A DNA stretch of 64,000 bases. It comes from Magnaporthiopsis rhizophila (taxonomy: Eukaryota > Ascomycota > Sordariomycetes > Magnaporthales > Magnaporthaceae). Under the pieces are notes generated by a model. That model was not told the DNA's origin, searched no databases, and saw only the letters and a program-made list of their open reading frames with translations. Positions 11,701 to 22,937 of this stretch are shown piece by piece. The stretch covers positions 62,001-126,000 of the forward strand of contig PYSS01000030.1 of NCBI GenBank assembly GCA_003049465.1, read 5' to 3'. A program made the position numbers and the translations under genes. The number at the start of each line of letters is the position of its first letter. Position 1 is the first letter of the stretch.

Positions 11701-14039
11701 TTAATTTTATGGTTAAATGGTCCGTATTTTGGTAATATCGTTTCCAAATTTTTCTGGAATAATTTTCAATATTTATAATATTTTTTAGGAATATTTTTAA
11801 GTCCATTTTTGGTAATTTTTTGCTTATCGGGTCCATTTATATCCATATTTACTGGTATTTCGGTTAATACGGTTTGCCAGGGCTGATTATTATATTTTGC
11901 TGCCGTTGCAGCTATCCTTTTTGGTATTCGATTTTTATTATCCGGGGCCCGTGGTTATTGGGCTTTCTTGCTGGTTAATAATAATTTTTTTTATTAAATC
12001 TGTTCGGTAATCTAATTTATTAAAGGATTATACTTTTTAAATTATAAAATATTTAAAATCAGGTTTTTTTTTTTTATATTTATAATATCCAGGGTTATTT
12101 TGCAAGTTTTTTCCAAAAGTTAAAATTTAAAATAATCAGTTTTAATATTGATTTTTCTTTTATTAAACGTAATTAGCTTTTATTTTACCGTTATAAGGTT
12201 ATATGGTTTTTTTTTTTAATATATTGGAATGCTGTACCTTTTTACCGCTTTTGGTGAAAAATAATTTCCTTGGGCTTCGTAATCGATCATAATTTTTATT
12301 TTTTGCCCTTTTTAGTATATTGTTATTTTGATATGCTTATACTGGTTGGTAATTGTTATTGTTAGGGATTTTGTTAATTATTGCCCTATCCGTGCCTTAT
12401 TTTCGGGTAAACTTTTTAATTTTTTGCTTGGGGCGTTTGCTGCCGGGCCCCAATTATTTTTATCGATTGGGCAAATTTATTTGTCCAGGTTTTTGCTTTT
12501 TTTTTTATATATATTTTGCATTTCGGTTTTTTGCATATTTGGTATATAAAAATTCCTGCCAGGCATATTATAAAATAGGCTGGTAATAGTGTAAAAATTG
12601 CTGCTAAACTTTTATAACCCATTTTTGCTATTTATTATTTCGGAAATTGGTATTTTTATTATGGGTACCGCATTAATTTTTCTCTTTTTTTCCGTGAAAA
12701 AAAATCGTGCTTCAGCTTTTTGGTTATATACCACCTGTAATTATTATACAAATATTTGGCCTAAAAAAGTTTATTATAATAGCCCGTATCGGGATTTATA
12801 TTTTTATAATTTAACGCATATAACCGTGCTAACCGTTGGTTCAGGTTCGGAATATTTTCAAATAGTGCCCCGTAATAAATAACCGATTAATTATTCCTTA
12901 ACTAATCCAAAAGTTTTTTTTTATCGTTTTGCGCCGGTTTTTTGCGCATTAAACCGCTAATAGGTTTGGGCTGGTCCCAAAACCACCGGTTTATTTCCAA
13001 AAACCTGAATAAGGTATATGCTTTTTGTATTTTTTTTTTAATTATAAGGGGTTATTTTTTTATATCGATCAGTTACTAATTGAATTTTTGCTGGAGTTTT
13101 TTAAAATTGACCATATATTGTTTTTTGCTAGGTTTTTTATCGTTAAGGTCCGTTTTTGTGGTTTTTCAGTACTTTATTAGGCCCAGTTTTTTTTTCTGGG
13201 CTTATAACCAATATATTTGGCCCAAAAGCGGTTCCATTTTTATATTTATATTTAAATTTTTTTCGAAATCGTTAACCGAGGTATTTAATATATTTTTATA
13301 TCGGGCTAATTTTTTAAATTTTTTATCTTATCCGGTAAATTTTCCCGTTATTAATATGCTATTATTGCTGCACTGGGCTTTTTTAAATTTTTTCGAACCT
13401 TGGGCTATTTTATTATCACCCCGGGATTGGCCCATTTATTGTATTATAATAAACCGTTATTTAGGGTAATATTTTGTAGTATTTTTATCGGAATAATAGG
13501 TTATACAATTTTTATTGAAATAGTAAGTTTAACTGAATAATGCTTCGGGGCATAAGCTTTTTTTTGCTAACCGTCCGGTCGTTTTTGGAAAATTTGGGGT
13601 TATGGGCTAATAGTTTTTTGGCATACCTTTTTGGCAAAAAATAGCCGCTTATCGATTTTTTTGCGGGTAATTTTTTTTAATATATTTTTTTTTTTTATAT
13701 TTAAAATATTTCCCGTTTTTTAAATCCTTGAACCTAATGTGTTTTTATTTTTTATATTAGTATATAATTTTTGTACTAAAATTTATAAATCCAAAATATG
13801 TATCGTAAACCGTGGATTATTATTGTTTTGCCTTTTTTTGGTTGGCTTTATTATTTTGCGCTATTGGTTTGGTTTGCTGAATTTTTTTTTTAAAGTAATA
13901 TTTGTATAATTTGTTATTAATACGGATGGCTATAATAATATAATCGATAAAATTTTCAAATTATTCCTGTTTGGATAATTTATTTTTCATATTATTCTTT
14001 AGCCCCTGATAAAACTGGATTATTTTGGTGTTTTTCGTT

Positions 14040-14590
14040 TAATTAAATTTATTAACCAGTTATTAAAATTCGGAAATATAAATTAATATAGGGCTTTTTT
14101 ACCAAAGCTAAAGCAGTTTTTTTTCGGCCACCCATTTTTTGTTAACCTGTCCAAAAATTTTGGCAATTTTTTTACCGAACTTTTCGAAATCGGCAAATAT
14201 TAATTTGGTTTTTTTTTTGGATTTATTATGCCCTTTTAGGTAATTGAACCAAATGGGCTCGAACCAATCTTTAATTTTATTATCCAGGCGTATGGCTGTA
14301 TAAGTAATTTTTTATTTTTCCCGCTAAAAATAATTTTGATAAAATAAAAAATACCCCTTATATTTAATCAGGAATATTTTGATTTTGCTTTTTTTTTTAT
14401 TATATTTATCGGGTGAAAAAAATTTGTAAAATTTGACAGCAATATAAGGCTCGGCCTGAGCTTCTTTAAACCTTTCAATTTTTGCGATAAATGCTTATAT
14501 AGCCGCTAAAGGATTGTTATATATTTTGCTGGCAATAATAATGCCCTCGGGTTTTTTATCTGCAATTGATATAATTTATTACTGCTTGTT
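14040..14590 (-). pseudogene. gag remnant of element B
   Basis: Minus-strand blocks KIKDWFEPIWFNYLKGHN, TKLIFADFEKFGKKIAKIF and GQVNKKWVAEKKLL correspond residue by residue to the plus-strand gag block of element A at 3775-3970. The 5' LTR lies directly upstream at 14625-15116. Stops interrupt the frame. Confidence 0.78.
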
Positions 14591-14624
14591 ACCTCCGGTA
14601 AGTACTAAACAGGATTAGTTAAAA

Positions 14625-15116
14625 TATTACAAATGGTTTTTTGCTTTTAGGGTAAAATATATTAGGAAAGGCGCTAAGCAATAAAATTTTTATAAGGTTG
14701 CTTGTGCTAGGAACTGGAATAATAATAAAGGTTTCGATTGCTTGCCTAAAAAGATACCTTGAAGCTAATTTAGGTTAATTAATGCCAAAGCCTTAATCAA
14801 AAATTTATTTAATATAATAGGAATTTTTTGCTTTATATATTAGTAACCCCTTCTTATTATATCTGTGCTATATTTGTTATATTTGCCATGTTATATAACG
14901 AATATATCACTGTGTTATATTTGTTATATCTGTTATATTATATAACGAATATATCAAATATATCACCCGTGCTTAGGTAAGTGCCTGATTATGTAACTTC
15001 CTTTTTTTAGCTTGGTTTTGGTTATTCGGCCCCTGGCCTTTATAATTGCGGGGTAAAGGCGTTCCGCTGGGGGTTAGCCCCAGCCCTTCTGTCCCCTGCC
15101 AGCTGTGGTCGTAACA
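14625..15116 (-). repeat. 5' LTR of element B (right end in the window)
   Basis: 492 bp, ending GTAACA at 15116 and followed by the TTTAG duplication. It differs from 7688-8179 by transitions. The last 100 bp keep GC-rich sequence (CCGCTGGGGGTTAGCCCC) while the rest is AT-shifted. Confidence 0.92.
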
Positions 15117-16530
15117 TTTAGGATCGAATATAAAAAAGGGTTAAAAAATGGGCGGGCAAATGCTTTAAGCCGTTAATTGGATCACAAAAACAAAGTGCTG
15201 TTAAAAACGCATATAATTTTAGCATAAAAACTAAACAAATTTTTGGTTCCAGCATAGCAGGTATTAGCAAAAACCGTACCCCAAAAAAAAAATTCCGGAA
15301 AAAATTTAACAAATTTATAACCGGTTAGTATATAAATATCAAAAAATTGCAAAAATCTGGAAAAAATTTTAATAATATTACGGGTTTATAAATACCTGCA
15401 CCAAAATATAAAAAGCAATTAAAAATTATATAAATTATGCAAAAAATAAAACAAATAAATACAAACCTTACGGATTATTTTAGCTTTTGCTAATATTTAA
15501 CAAAATTTGGCAAAAAATTATAACGGATTTTGTTATAAAACTATCCAAATTAAAAAAATCTTTTATAAATGCCCAGTATAATAATATTATGATAATAATC
15601 GATCGATTTACCAAATATGCTATATATTTGCCGTTTAAAAAAAATGCAAAAATTATAAAACTAATTTATACTTTTATTCGAAACGTAACTGCAAAATACG
15701 GAATACTAAAATATATAATTACGGATAAAAATAAGCTATTTAATAATAAATTTTGAAAATAGCTTATAACCAGCCTAGGCACGAAACATACCTTTTTTAT
15801 AATATATTATCCTTAAACGGATAAATAAATAAAACGAACAAATTAAACCATAAAACAATATTTATATTATTTTGTTAATTATAAACAAAATAACTGGGTA
15901 TAATTATTTTTTATAGCACAGTTTGTATATAACAATTTAATATATAAAAGTATAAAAATTATACCGTTTTATACAAATTACGGATTTATATTTACAGTGT
16001 ACAAAAAACCCAGGGCAGGATTATATGCCCTAACAGCAAAAATATAAGTAAAAAAACTTACCAAACTATACAAAAATTTTTAAGCAAAACTAAAAAAACT
16101 GTAACATTGCATATTTAAATAGGCCAACAAAAAAAAAATCAAAAAACCGACCTTTAAAAAAGGGGATAATATTTATCTTTTTTAATGCAATATTAAAACA
16201 AAATAATTAAATAATAAATTAAATCACAAAAAATTGGAACTGTTCAAAATTTTAAAAAAATTTCCAATATTAATTATAAACTTTAATTATTACCAATTAT
16301 AAAAAATTACCCGGTTTTTTATATCGATTTATTTAAATTAGCACCACCAGGGTTTAAAAATAACAAATTAATAAAAATTAATCCAAAATAAAAGTATAAA
16401 ATTAAAAAAATTTTGGACAAAAATATTATTAACAGAACCAAGCATTATTTAGTTAAATGGGCAGGGTATAAAATTAAAAAAAGCATTTAAAAAAAACAAA
16501 CCTAAAAAATATACTAAAAGCTTTTAAAAA
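15117..16530 (+). pseudogene. pol remnant of element A: RNase H tail, integrase and chromodomain
   Basis: Continuation of element A after the nested insertion. It opens with FRIEYKKGLKNGRANALSR (15117-15175), the conserved block that ends gypsy RNase H/connection regions. The integrase core is open at 15487-15756 (ITDFVIKLSK, IIIDRFTKYAIYLPFKKNAK, ITDKNKLFNNKF). Near 16443-16475 the frame reads HYLVKWAGYK, matching the YLVKWKGY core of chromodomains; this places the element in the chromovirus branch, whose chromodomain is thought to guide insertion into heterochromatin. Stops occur throughout. A further open stretch at 16751-17086 has no recognisable domain and is probably fortuitous. Confidence 0.87.
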
Positions 16531-17284
16531 GTACCGGCAAAAAGCCCTTAATAAAAAATTAATATTAATACCAAAATTTGGATTTCGGCTCGAAATACCT
16601 GTACCAAAATAATTTATCTGGTTAAAATAAAACTAATAAATTAAAATTAATCCTATAATTAGCCCAGCTTGGAAATAACGGAGGAAAATCGGGGACCAGT
16701 AAATCTGGAAATATAACAGGGGCCTGCGCGGCTATTTTTTTGGCCTTTTTTTGCTTCACCCGCTCCAATTCCTCGATATTATCCAAATTATAACAAACCA
16801 TCCGGGCATATTTTTTGCGCCAAAATTTTTCCTATTTTTGCAAATATTTCCGCTTATTTTTGAAATAACAGATTTTGTTAAAAACGGAATTTATCTCATT
16901 TCGAAACTTGGAAAATTAAAAAGCAGCATAGAAAAGTTAGGCCCGAAAAGGGCTCAGAATGTTATAATTTACTCGGTTGGAATAAATATATTCCAAACAC
17001 CGAGAAAAGTCGGAAAAGGACGCATAGCAAACAAAAATGCCACGAAATTCACAATTGGAACAAAAAAGCATCGTAACGCCCAATAAAAAAACATAATTCA
17101 AAAATATCGGCATAACAAACCATAAAGGACCGTGCGGAGGAAGATTTTTATTTCTGCACCCAACCTAACATTTTGTTAGAACGAAAAGGGAAACGGTAAG
17201 GTAAGGAAAAAAGAATTTATTAATTAGGTATGGGCGGGAACGGCAGGTTTTGGCTAAAGGAATTTGGCCTAAAAAAAAACCTAA

Positions 17285-17748
17285 TATTATAACCACAGCA
17301 GGCAAAAGGCAAAAAGGCTGGGGCTAACCCCCAGCAGAATACTTTTACCCTGCAGTTAGGAAGGCTAGGGGCCGAATAATTAAGGCCAAGCTGATATAAA
17401 AAGTTACGTAACCATAAAGTGATATATTAAGCCCGGGAAATATCAGTAATATTGTTTAACATTTTTGATACTTAGGGGGGCGGACATATCGATAGTATTA
17501 CTGAATACTGCATATAAATCAAGCAGGTATATAAAAGGAAGGGTTTTTTACGGTTTAGGTAATTTTTAACTGAAATTTCGGCATCAGTTAATTTAAGTTA
17601 GCTTCAAAGCACCCCTTTGGGCAAATAATAACAGATAATGTTCCTACCAGACCCCAGACCACGTGCAGGGCGATCTTGCAAGACCAGTACTGCTTAACAC
17701 CGCCCCTAGGTGCCCTACCCTAGGAGCAGAAGGCCTGTGATTGTAACA
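17285..17748 (+). repeat. 3' LTR of element A
   Basis: 464 bp, starting TATTAT (RIP-altered TGTTAC) and ending GTAACA, followed by AAACT. From about 17,640 to the end the sequence is GC-balanced, while the first two thirds is AT-shifted, so the RIP footprint appears to fade inside this LTR just before the unique genic sequence. Confidence 0.93.
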
Positions 17749-19906
17749 AAACTCCTGTTAACATGAGCCTTGTAAAAGCCGTTTTAAGGATACGTCCATC
17801 CAGCAGTTGAAATATCCCTAAATAATGCTATTTAAAGAATATGAAATAACATTTGTTACAGGCTGAATCTTTATGTGTGCTTCGGAACGGCAGTTTTCTA
17901 AAGCTTCGACAAAGAGCATAAGGCGGGACAATCTTTATACGACGTCGAAAAGCTGTCAACACACCCCATACAAAACCATGGCTACGTAATTATGTTAAAC
18001 CAAGCTCCCTCTTCGCCTACGGTGGTTCAAGTAACTGAATGCTAATTATTTGCAGTCGTGGTGAAGAAAAGAGATTACCAGCAGGGGCTGCCCTTAAATG
18101 CAAATTCCTGAATCTCCGTATCGTGGCGACGTGGCCTCTGTATTCACCATCACGAATCCCATTGCCGACCTGGACAAGTGCCGATTCTTCACCTGCGGGG
18201 GTTTGACTCGTCCACTAATTATCCCGCATTCCCGACTCAAAGTAATCTGGGCTCACGATCCGGAACCCACGGTAGCATGAGGGGCTGGCCGATCCATTAA
18301 AAGTTAGAACATGAAGTCGGGTCAAGGGCCAGACTTAAGCAAGTTCGTTTCCTTTAGGAGGGGTTCCCCGCTGTTATAAAAGGGTGGTCGCGTGTTGAGA
18401 CGAATACACTTTGGTTCCGAGCAGGAAAACGGCTCTCTTGAGGCAGGGGTTCGTGCACGGACGGAAATGTGTCGCCCCAAGCAGCTCAGTCAAGTGGTGA
18501 CTCGGCGGGAAAACGGCACCGGCAGACGCAAAAGAGTCGGCTTTCCACCATCACATCGTCCGGTCCCGAATCTCTTGGTTCGTGTCTTTGACACACCTGT
18601 CATGTCTCCGGCAGATAATCCAGCTCCATCTGTCGTCACTTGGGGGCTTGGTTGCTAATGATTTGCAATTCCCCGCTGCAAATGTGTTCGTCAGTCCCAG
18701 CCCTGACGAACGTTTGGCAATGACACAGCAGGCATGTTCCACGAGCGGGGAGCGACCTACGTAGGGCTAATTCGTAGATACGTTGGTCCCAAACACACCC
18801 CCGTCTCGTCAAGACAAGCCATCCCATCAAAGGGGGCTGCCTAGGTTTGGCTGCAACTCGCGATACTTTCCTTCGGAGAACCGTGGGCCATGCACGATCT
18901 CGAGAATGCCAGAGCAAAAACCGTCGTGCATGCAGCAGCATATGGGGGCAGGCTTGCACAAGGCGGCATACCATGGCTCGCCGTCGCGAGTCGAACGTGA
19001 CTTTTTTTTTATCGGACTGTAAATCGAGCGAACGCCGGTCTGGAACGTGTTGTATGCAAGCGCTCGGACACTTGTGTGAGCCCGCGAATGCGGTCGTTCA
19101 GGCGCAGGTATCCTTAGAAAAGAAAGGCAGAGTCGCCGAGGACCGGCGGGGGTTCGGAAAAAAAAAAAAAAAAAAAAAAAAGGAAATAAGATGAATTTTA
19201 AGAATACATGCTTCCATCCCATCCACGTCCCCGGGATCGTGGTGAGCCGGAGTAAGCAAACGCTATGGCCGACGCCCGGCGCTGCAAACCGATGATATCA
19301 TTCGGCCTCGAGCTCCTCAATCCTGCCATCGAGTTCCACTTCGATCGAGCAAGGTGTTCACGCTACATATACACATGATGCCGACTCGGCCAAATACTCG
19401 AAAGGAGCTATGGAACGTCGCGCTGCCCGCCGCGAGCTCGGCGTTTCCTCCCGCGATCGGCTGGCAGGCGATTCAGCATCTCGGCAGAGAGCAGAGATCT
19501 GGACGGAAAGCTACCTTGGGACGAATCTTAAATGGACGTGTTCGGTAGATAAATCAGGAAGCCTAATAGTATGCGGAGCCCCCCCTCCCTGTATGATCCT
19601 CACCCTATCTTGAGAGCTTATACAAAAGCGCGGTTGATTTGCTACCCGATCAAAGGGGAGATACCTACCACCTCTACGGTCCGCGCCCACCTCATTTGAG
19701 CACCAGCAAAGGCTTTGGTGAGGGCTCTCCTCACACAGCCCCTGATGCTAGTTCCAGGCCGTCGTGTGCAGACAACAAGAGATCGGGAACAAAGACGTGA
19801 TTGAGTCTGCGCACCGAAACTAGGGGAACCAGGGAACCAGAGAAACAGGCAGCCAAACGTCGCCAGCGACCCTCGAGACTAGAGAAGACACGACGACACA
19901 CAGAAG
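17749..19906. other. Intergenic transition from AT-rich island to genic DNA
   Basis: GC content rises abruptly from about 17,800. Short open frames exist on both strands but none has a family signature, a credible start, or splice sites that extend it. It contains a 24-bp A tract at 19158-19181 and the upstream region of the superoxide dismutase gene. No RNA gene was seen. Confidence 0.5.
19158..19181. repeat. Poly-A tract (24 bp)
   Basis: Uninterrupted A run in intergenic DNA, 0.7 kb before the SOD start codon. Its length in the assembly may be inexact. Confidence 0.9.
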
Positions 19907-20899
19907 ATGAAGAAGCAGTTCGGATCCGGCGCCTTGACTGCGTGGGCCATTCTGCCCCTCGGGAGCCTCGCCGTCCCCTGCGGCGCGGCGCCCGACCCCA
20001 CGTCGATAACGGGCAAACTGGGCGACGCGCCCGTCATCACGAACAATCCGCCCGCCGTAGCGGTGGCGCAGTTCATTGCGACCGAAGGGAAGCCGTTCCA
20101 CGGATCCGTCATCGCCGTCAGCAGTCCCGACGGCACCGGCGTCTTCTTCCAGGTGAATTTCAGGAATCTTCCCACGGATGGGGTCTGTGGTCCATACGGT
20201 GAGCGATTACCCTTATTGCCTGCGGCACGGGCCTTGGATTCCCGGAAGGGCACCTAGAAAAGCAAGAAAGGAGCATGGAAAGTCGACCGACTTATCGCCG
20301 CGCACGCTAACATACGCGCAGAGTACCACCTCCACGAACGCGCACTCCCTCCAGACGGCAACTGCAGCGGCGCGGGCGGTCATCTCGATCCTTTCCAGCG
20401 AGGCCAGGAGGTCCCTTGCGACATTAACAGGCCCCAGAGCTGTCAAGTCGGCGACCTGTCGGGGAAGCATGGCAAGGTTGCGGCTCCCAACTTGGAGTTC
20501 AAAAGGTGGGCGAATGAATGGCCCAGGTTTGCCGCAGGATGCTCGACAACACCGGCTAATTTGTTTCGGGTGGGGCACAGGTACCGCGAACTATACACCT
20601 CGTTGGCGCCAGACACCACCGCCTTCTTTGCCAATCGAAGCGTCGTGGTCCATTTCCCAAACGGCACCAGGTTCGCGTGCGCCAACTTCACCAGCAGAGA
20701 CTTCCTCCTGGACGCGAAGGGCGTCGATGGGCCCAGATTCGAGGGCTTGGGCCCGGGGATGTTTGGTGGCCCCGCGGGCGACCTCCCTGGCGTTGGGTTT
20801 GGGCGGGGTTTGGGTCCGTGGCAAGGGCCGGGGTCCGGATTGCTGCCACCGGATGGGAGGCCCTGGTTTAAGAGGGCATTAAGACTGCTGAGAACGTAG
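19907..20899 (+). CDS. Secreted Cu-only superoxide dismutase
   Basis: Three exons, 19907-20198, 20322-20505 and 20581-20899, give 264 residues. Intron 1 is GTGAGC...GCAG (123 nt). Intron 2 is 75 nt, a multiple of three without a stop, so it can be mistaken for coding; it has a GCTAAT branch site, and removing it joins LEFKR to YRELYTS as in homologues. The product has a hydrophobic N-terminus with signal-peptide features and fits the Cu/Zn-like SOD fold of fungal surface SODs (C. albicans SOD5 type). The Cu-binding pattern YHLHE (His100, His102), GGHLDPF (His118), GKHGK (His147) and VVVHF (His183) is present, with cysteines at 94, 112, 130, 138 and 192. It should disproportionate extracellular superoxide. 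A Gly/Pro-rich tail (about 205-250) ends in a basic segment, so I see no GPI signal. Family assignment is firm; localisation is inferred. Confidence 0.88.
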
Positions 20900-22937
20900 C
20901 AGCGGCAGGGAGGGACGGCGCCGCGGGGCATGAGGAGGTGTTGGAGTGGCGACGACGATGGCAAACGGGATATTGCGACGCGTGATGCTGCCGAGATACC
21001 GTACTGTCGAATATATAAAAACGAGCCATTTCTGCATGACGATGTTGCGCCAAGTCTACGGTGTCACGATGCCAACCAAAGGTGGTCTCGCTCATGCCGG
21101 CATTACGAAAGATGAATACCAGGTGCTGGAGACGGACCTGGGGAAATGGTGGTCGTTGGTCGTTTGTTGGTCAGGCAGAGCGGAGGTAATTGCTTTCCAG
21201 GGCACCGCTCTGTGCCCTGCTTTTTCGCTTCCTGCACGTCGTCAGTGTGGGGACACTTGGCAGCCACCCGCCATGCTGCGAACGCCAGGACTGTGCCTAA
21301 GGTCCCTTGCGTGGTGCCATGTAGCACCACATTGCGCGGTTTTTTGTGATCCGTGAATGGCGCGAAGATGGGTTGGTGGTTGCTTGCCTTGCGTTTGGCA
21401 TGGACGAAAGGGTATCCAGGGGTTTGGCCCAAGAAATTTCAAGGTTGCCCAACGTCGTTACATCGGGGCGGGTCAAGCAAGGGAGCATTAAAAGCACGCA
21501 AGGCGCCAACAGACCGCCCCGCCGGGTACTTTGACGTCGCCAGGACCACCAGCTACATCCATGTCCAATTGCTTCTGCGAATTGGCGCTTTGAACCGGCG
21601 GCTCCTTCAAACCCATTTGCGCCGAGCCTATGTAAGGCCTCCCACGGCGATTCATTGGGACGGCTCAGGCTCGCAAACCCCGCAATTGGTTCCTGACCAA
21701 CAATGGCAGGTGGGGTGCTGACAGTCCACGCGGCTGCAGCCATTGACAACGAATGATCCCTGGTCGCGTCATCCCTCAACCAACCCCTCAACAATCGTGA
21801 CTTTTGCAACGTGAAGGTGTTCTGGAAGGATTGTCCAGAGTTTGTCCACATGCCCATCGTGGTTAGCTCACGAAGCCAGAAACCCCGACCCGTTTCCGCC
21901 AACTCCTTGACCGCCCCGCGGCAATTCTTCAAGCTCAGCTCCCTCGCATATGGTGCCAATCAGAGGCCGCCGTCAGCTACTTCCTTCCTTCTTAGGCCAA
22001 TTTCCCAGCAATGGCATGCCAGGGATCTGCCATTGATCGCAGCAAGGAGGAAGCCTTAAAGCCGGTTGGACCACCGCCAGCCATCGCCGCCACCTCGCGG
22101 TCTGGCAAGTTCCCCGTCTTTATGTTAGAGTGGGTTTGCTGGTGAAGGGAGTTGGAGGGCACGCTTACTGAGGTGCTACGTAGTATCCAGATGCCGGTTT
22201 CGGGCAGCCCGGCTCGCTCACAGCCAGAAGAACGGCCACCCCAAAGAAGCAAGCAATTAATCTCGCAGATCCAAGTCCCTGGGTGACCAAGTCCGATGCT
22301 GCGCACTTGGTAACGGTGGGGTTCTGGGGGAGCCGTCTGGTCGTTGTAATTCGCCGCGTCGTCAAAATTGACCCAAGCGACGCGCGCCACTTTTCCTCAT
22401 TCGCACCCCGCCCGGCCGGCCGAGACACGGGCAGCCAAAATCCAGAGACTGTGATTAGCCGTTTTACGGCATGCCCGTGCTGGCCGCCCCATCGGCCCCA
22501 TCCGTCCAGCTCACTCGCTTTCGAGGCAAGGCGCTGTTGACAGGATGGAAGCTATCAGGCACGGCTGTTGGGCCCATTCCATCCGAGGCCGGCCACTGCA
22601 GGAAGCCGCCTTGCTGGGGACCTTCCACCGCTCCCTGCCCCTGCTGTTCTGATTGTGCTCTGATTGACAACTCACCCAGCCGGCCTGCCTGTTGTCCGTC
22701 AGTTCCACCGCATCGATTTCATAAAGGGCAGGAACGAAGGCAGGCCGGGGGAAGAAAAAAAAAAGCTATAAAGCGCCCGTGACACCCTCGATCTGCGCAA
22801 CCACACGCCGACCAGATCAACCAACCGTTGACCGTCCCGACCCAAGCTACCGTCCAGGGTTCTTTCTTTGCGCCGCCATCTCTCCAAACAACCTGACGCG
22901 ATAGCGTCAAACCACCCTCGTTTTCGTCCTCGACATA
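20900..22937. other. Intergenic, no gene supported
   Basis: Several open frames of 60-220 codons occur on both strands (longest at 21297-21959, minus) but overlap each other, lack recognisable domains and show no coherent intron structure. The final 170 bp holds the likely promoter of the next gene. Confidence 0.5.
22767..22773 (+). promoter_or_regulatory. TATA-like box (TATAAAG)
   Basis: TATAAAG lies 165 bp before the ATG at 22938, followed by a C-rich leader. The position is compatible with a core promoter; no transcript data support it. Confidence 0.4.

Larger units (their letters stand above)
7688..15116 (-). mobile_element. Element B: second RIP-degraded chromovirus nested in element A
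   Basis: A 7429-bp LTR retrotransposon on the minus strand. Two 492-bp LTRs (7688-8179 and 14625-15116) have the ends TGTTAC and GTAACA. A 5-bp target duplication TTTAG (7683-7687 and 15117-15121) flanks it. On the minus strand the inside reads gag (about 14600-14040), reverse transcriptase (about 11700-11140), RNase H (about 10830-10430) and integrase (10112-9771). Excising B together with one TTTAG re-joins element A's RNase H/connection frame, which then runs on as FRIEYKKGLKNGRANALSR at 15117-15175. This proves B inserted after A. B is related to A but has longer LTRs with a different central part. It is full of stops and inactive. Confidence 0.93.
3007..17748 (+). mobile_element. Element A: RIP-degraded Ty3/gypsy chromovirus, interrupted by element B
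   Basis: This is a complete LTR retrotransposon on the plus strand. Two 464-bp LTRs (3007-3470 and 17285-17748) start TGTTAC (mutated to TATTAT in the 3' copy) and end GTAACA. They are bounded by the 5-bp target duplication AAACT at 3002-3006 and 17749-17753. In order, the inside carries remnants of gag with a CCHC knuckle, reverse transcriptase, RNase H, integrase core and a chromodomain, the order typical of chromoviruses. Removing element B and one copy of its 5-bp duplication leaves about 7.3 kb, normal for the class. Every frame has many stops, so the element cannot be autonomous. The order of domains and the paired duplications are seen directly; the chromovirus assignment follows from the chromodomain after the integrase. 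Confidence 0.93.

Noticed and set aside
21297..21959. 220-codon open frame on the minus strand
   Set aside because: No family features or plausible splice extension; overlaps several opposite-strand frames of similar quality.
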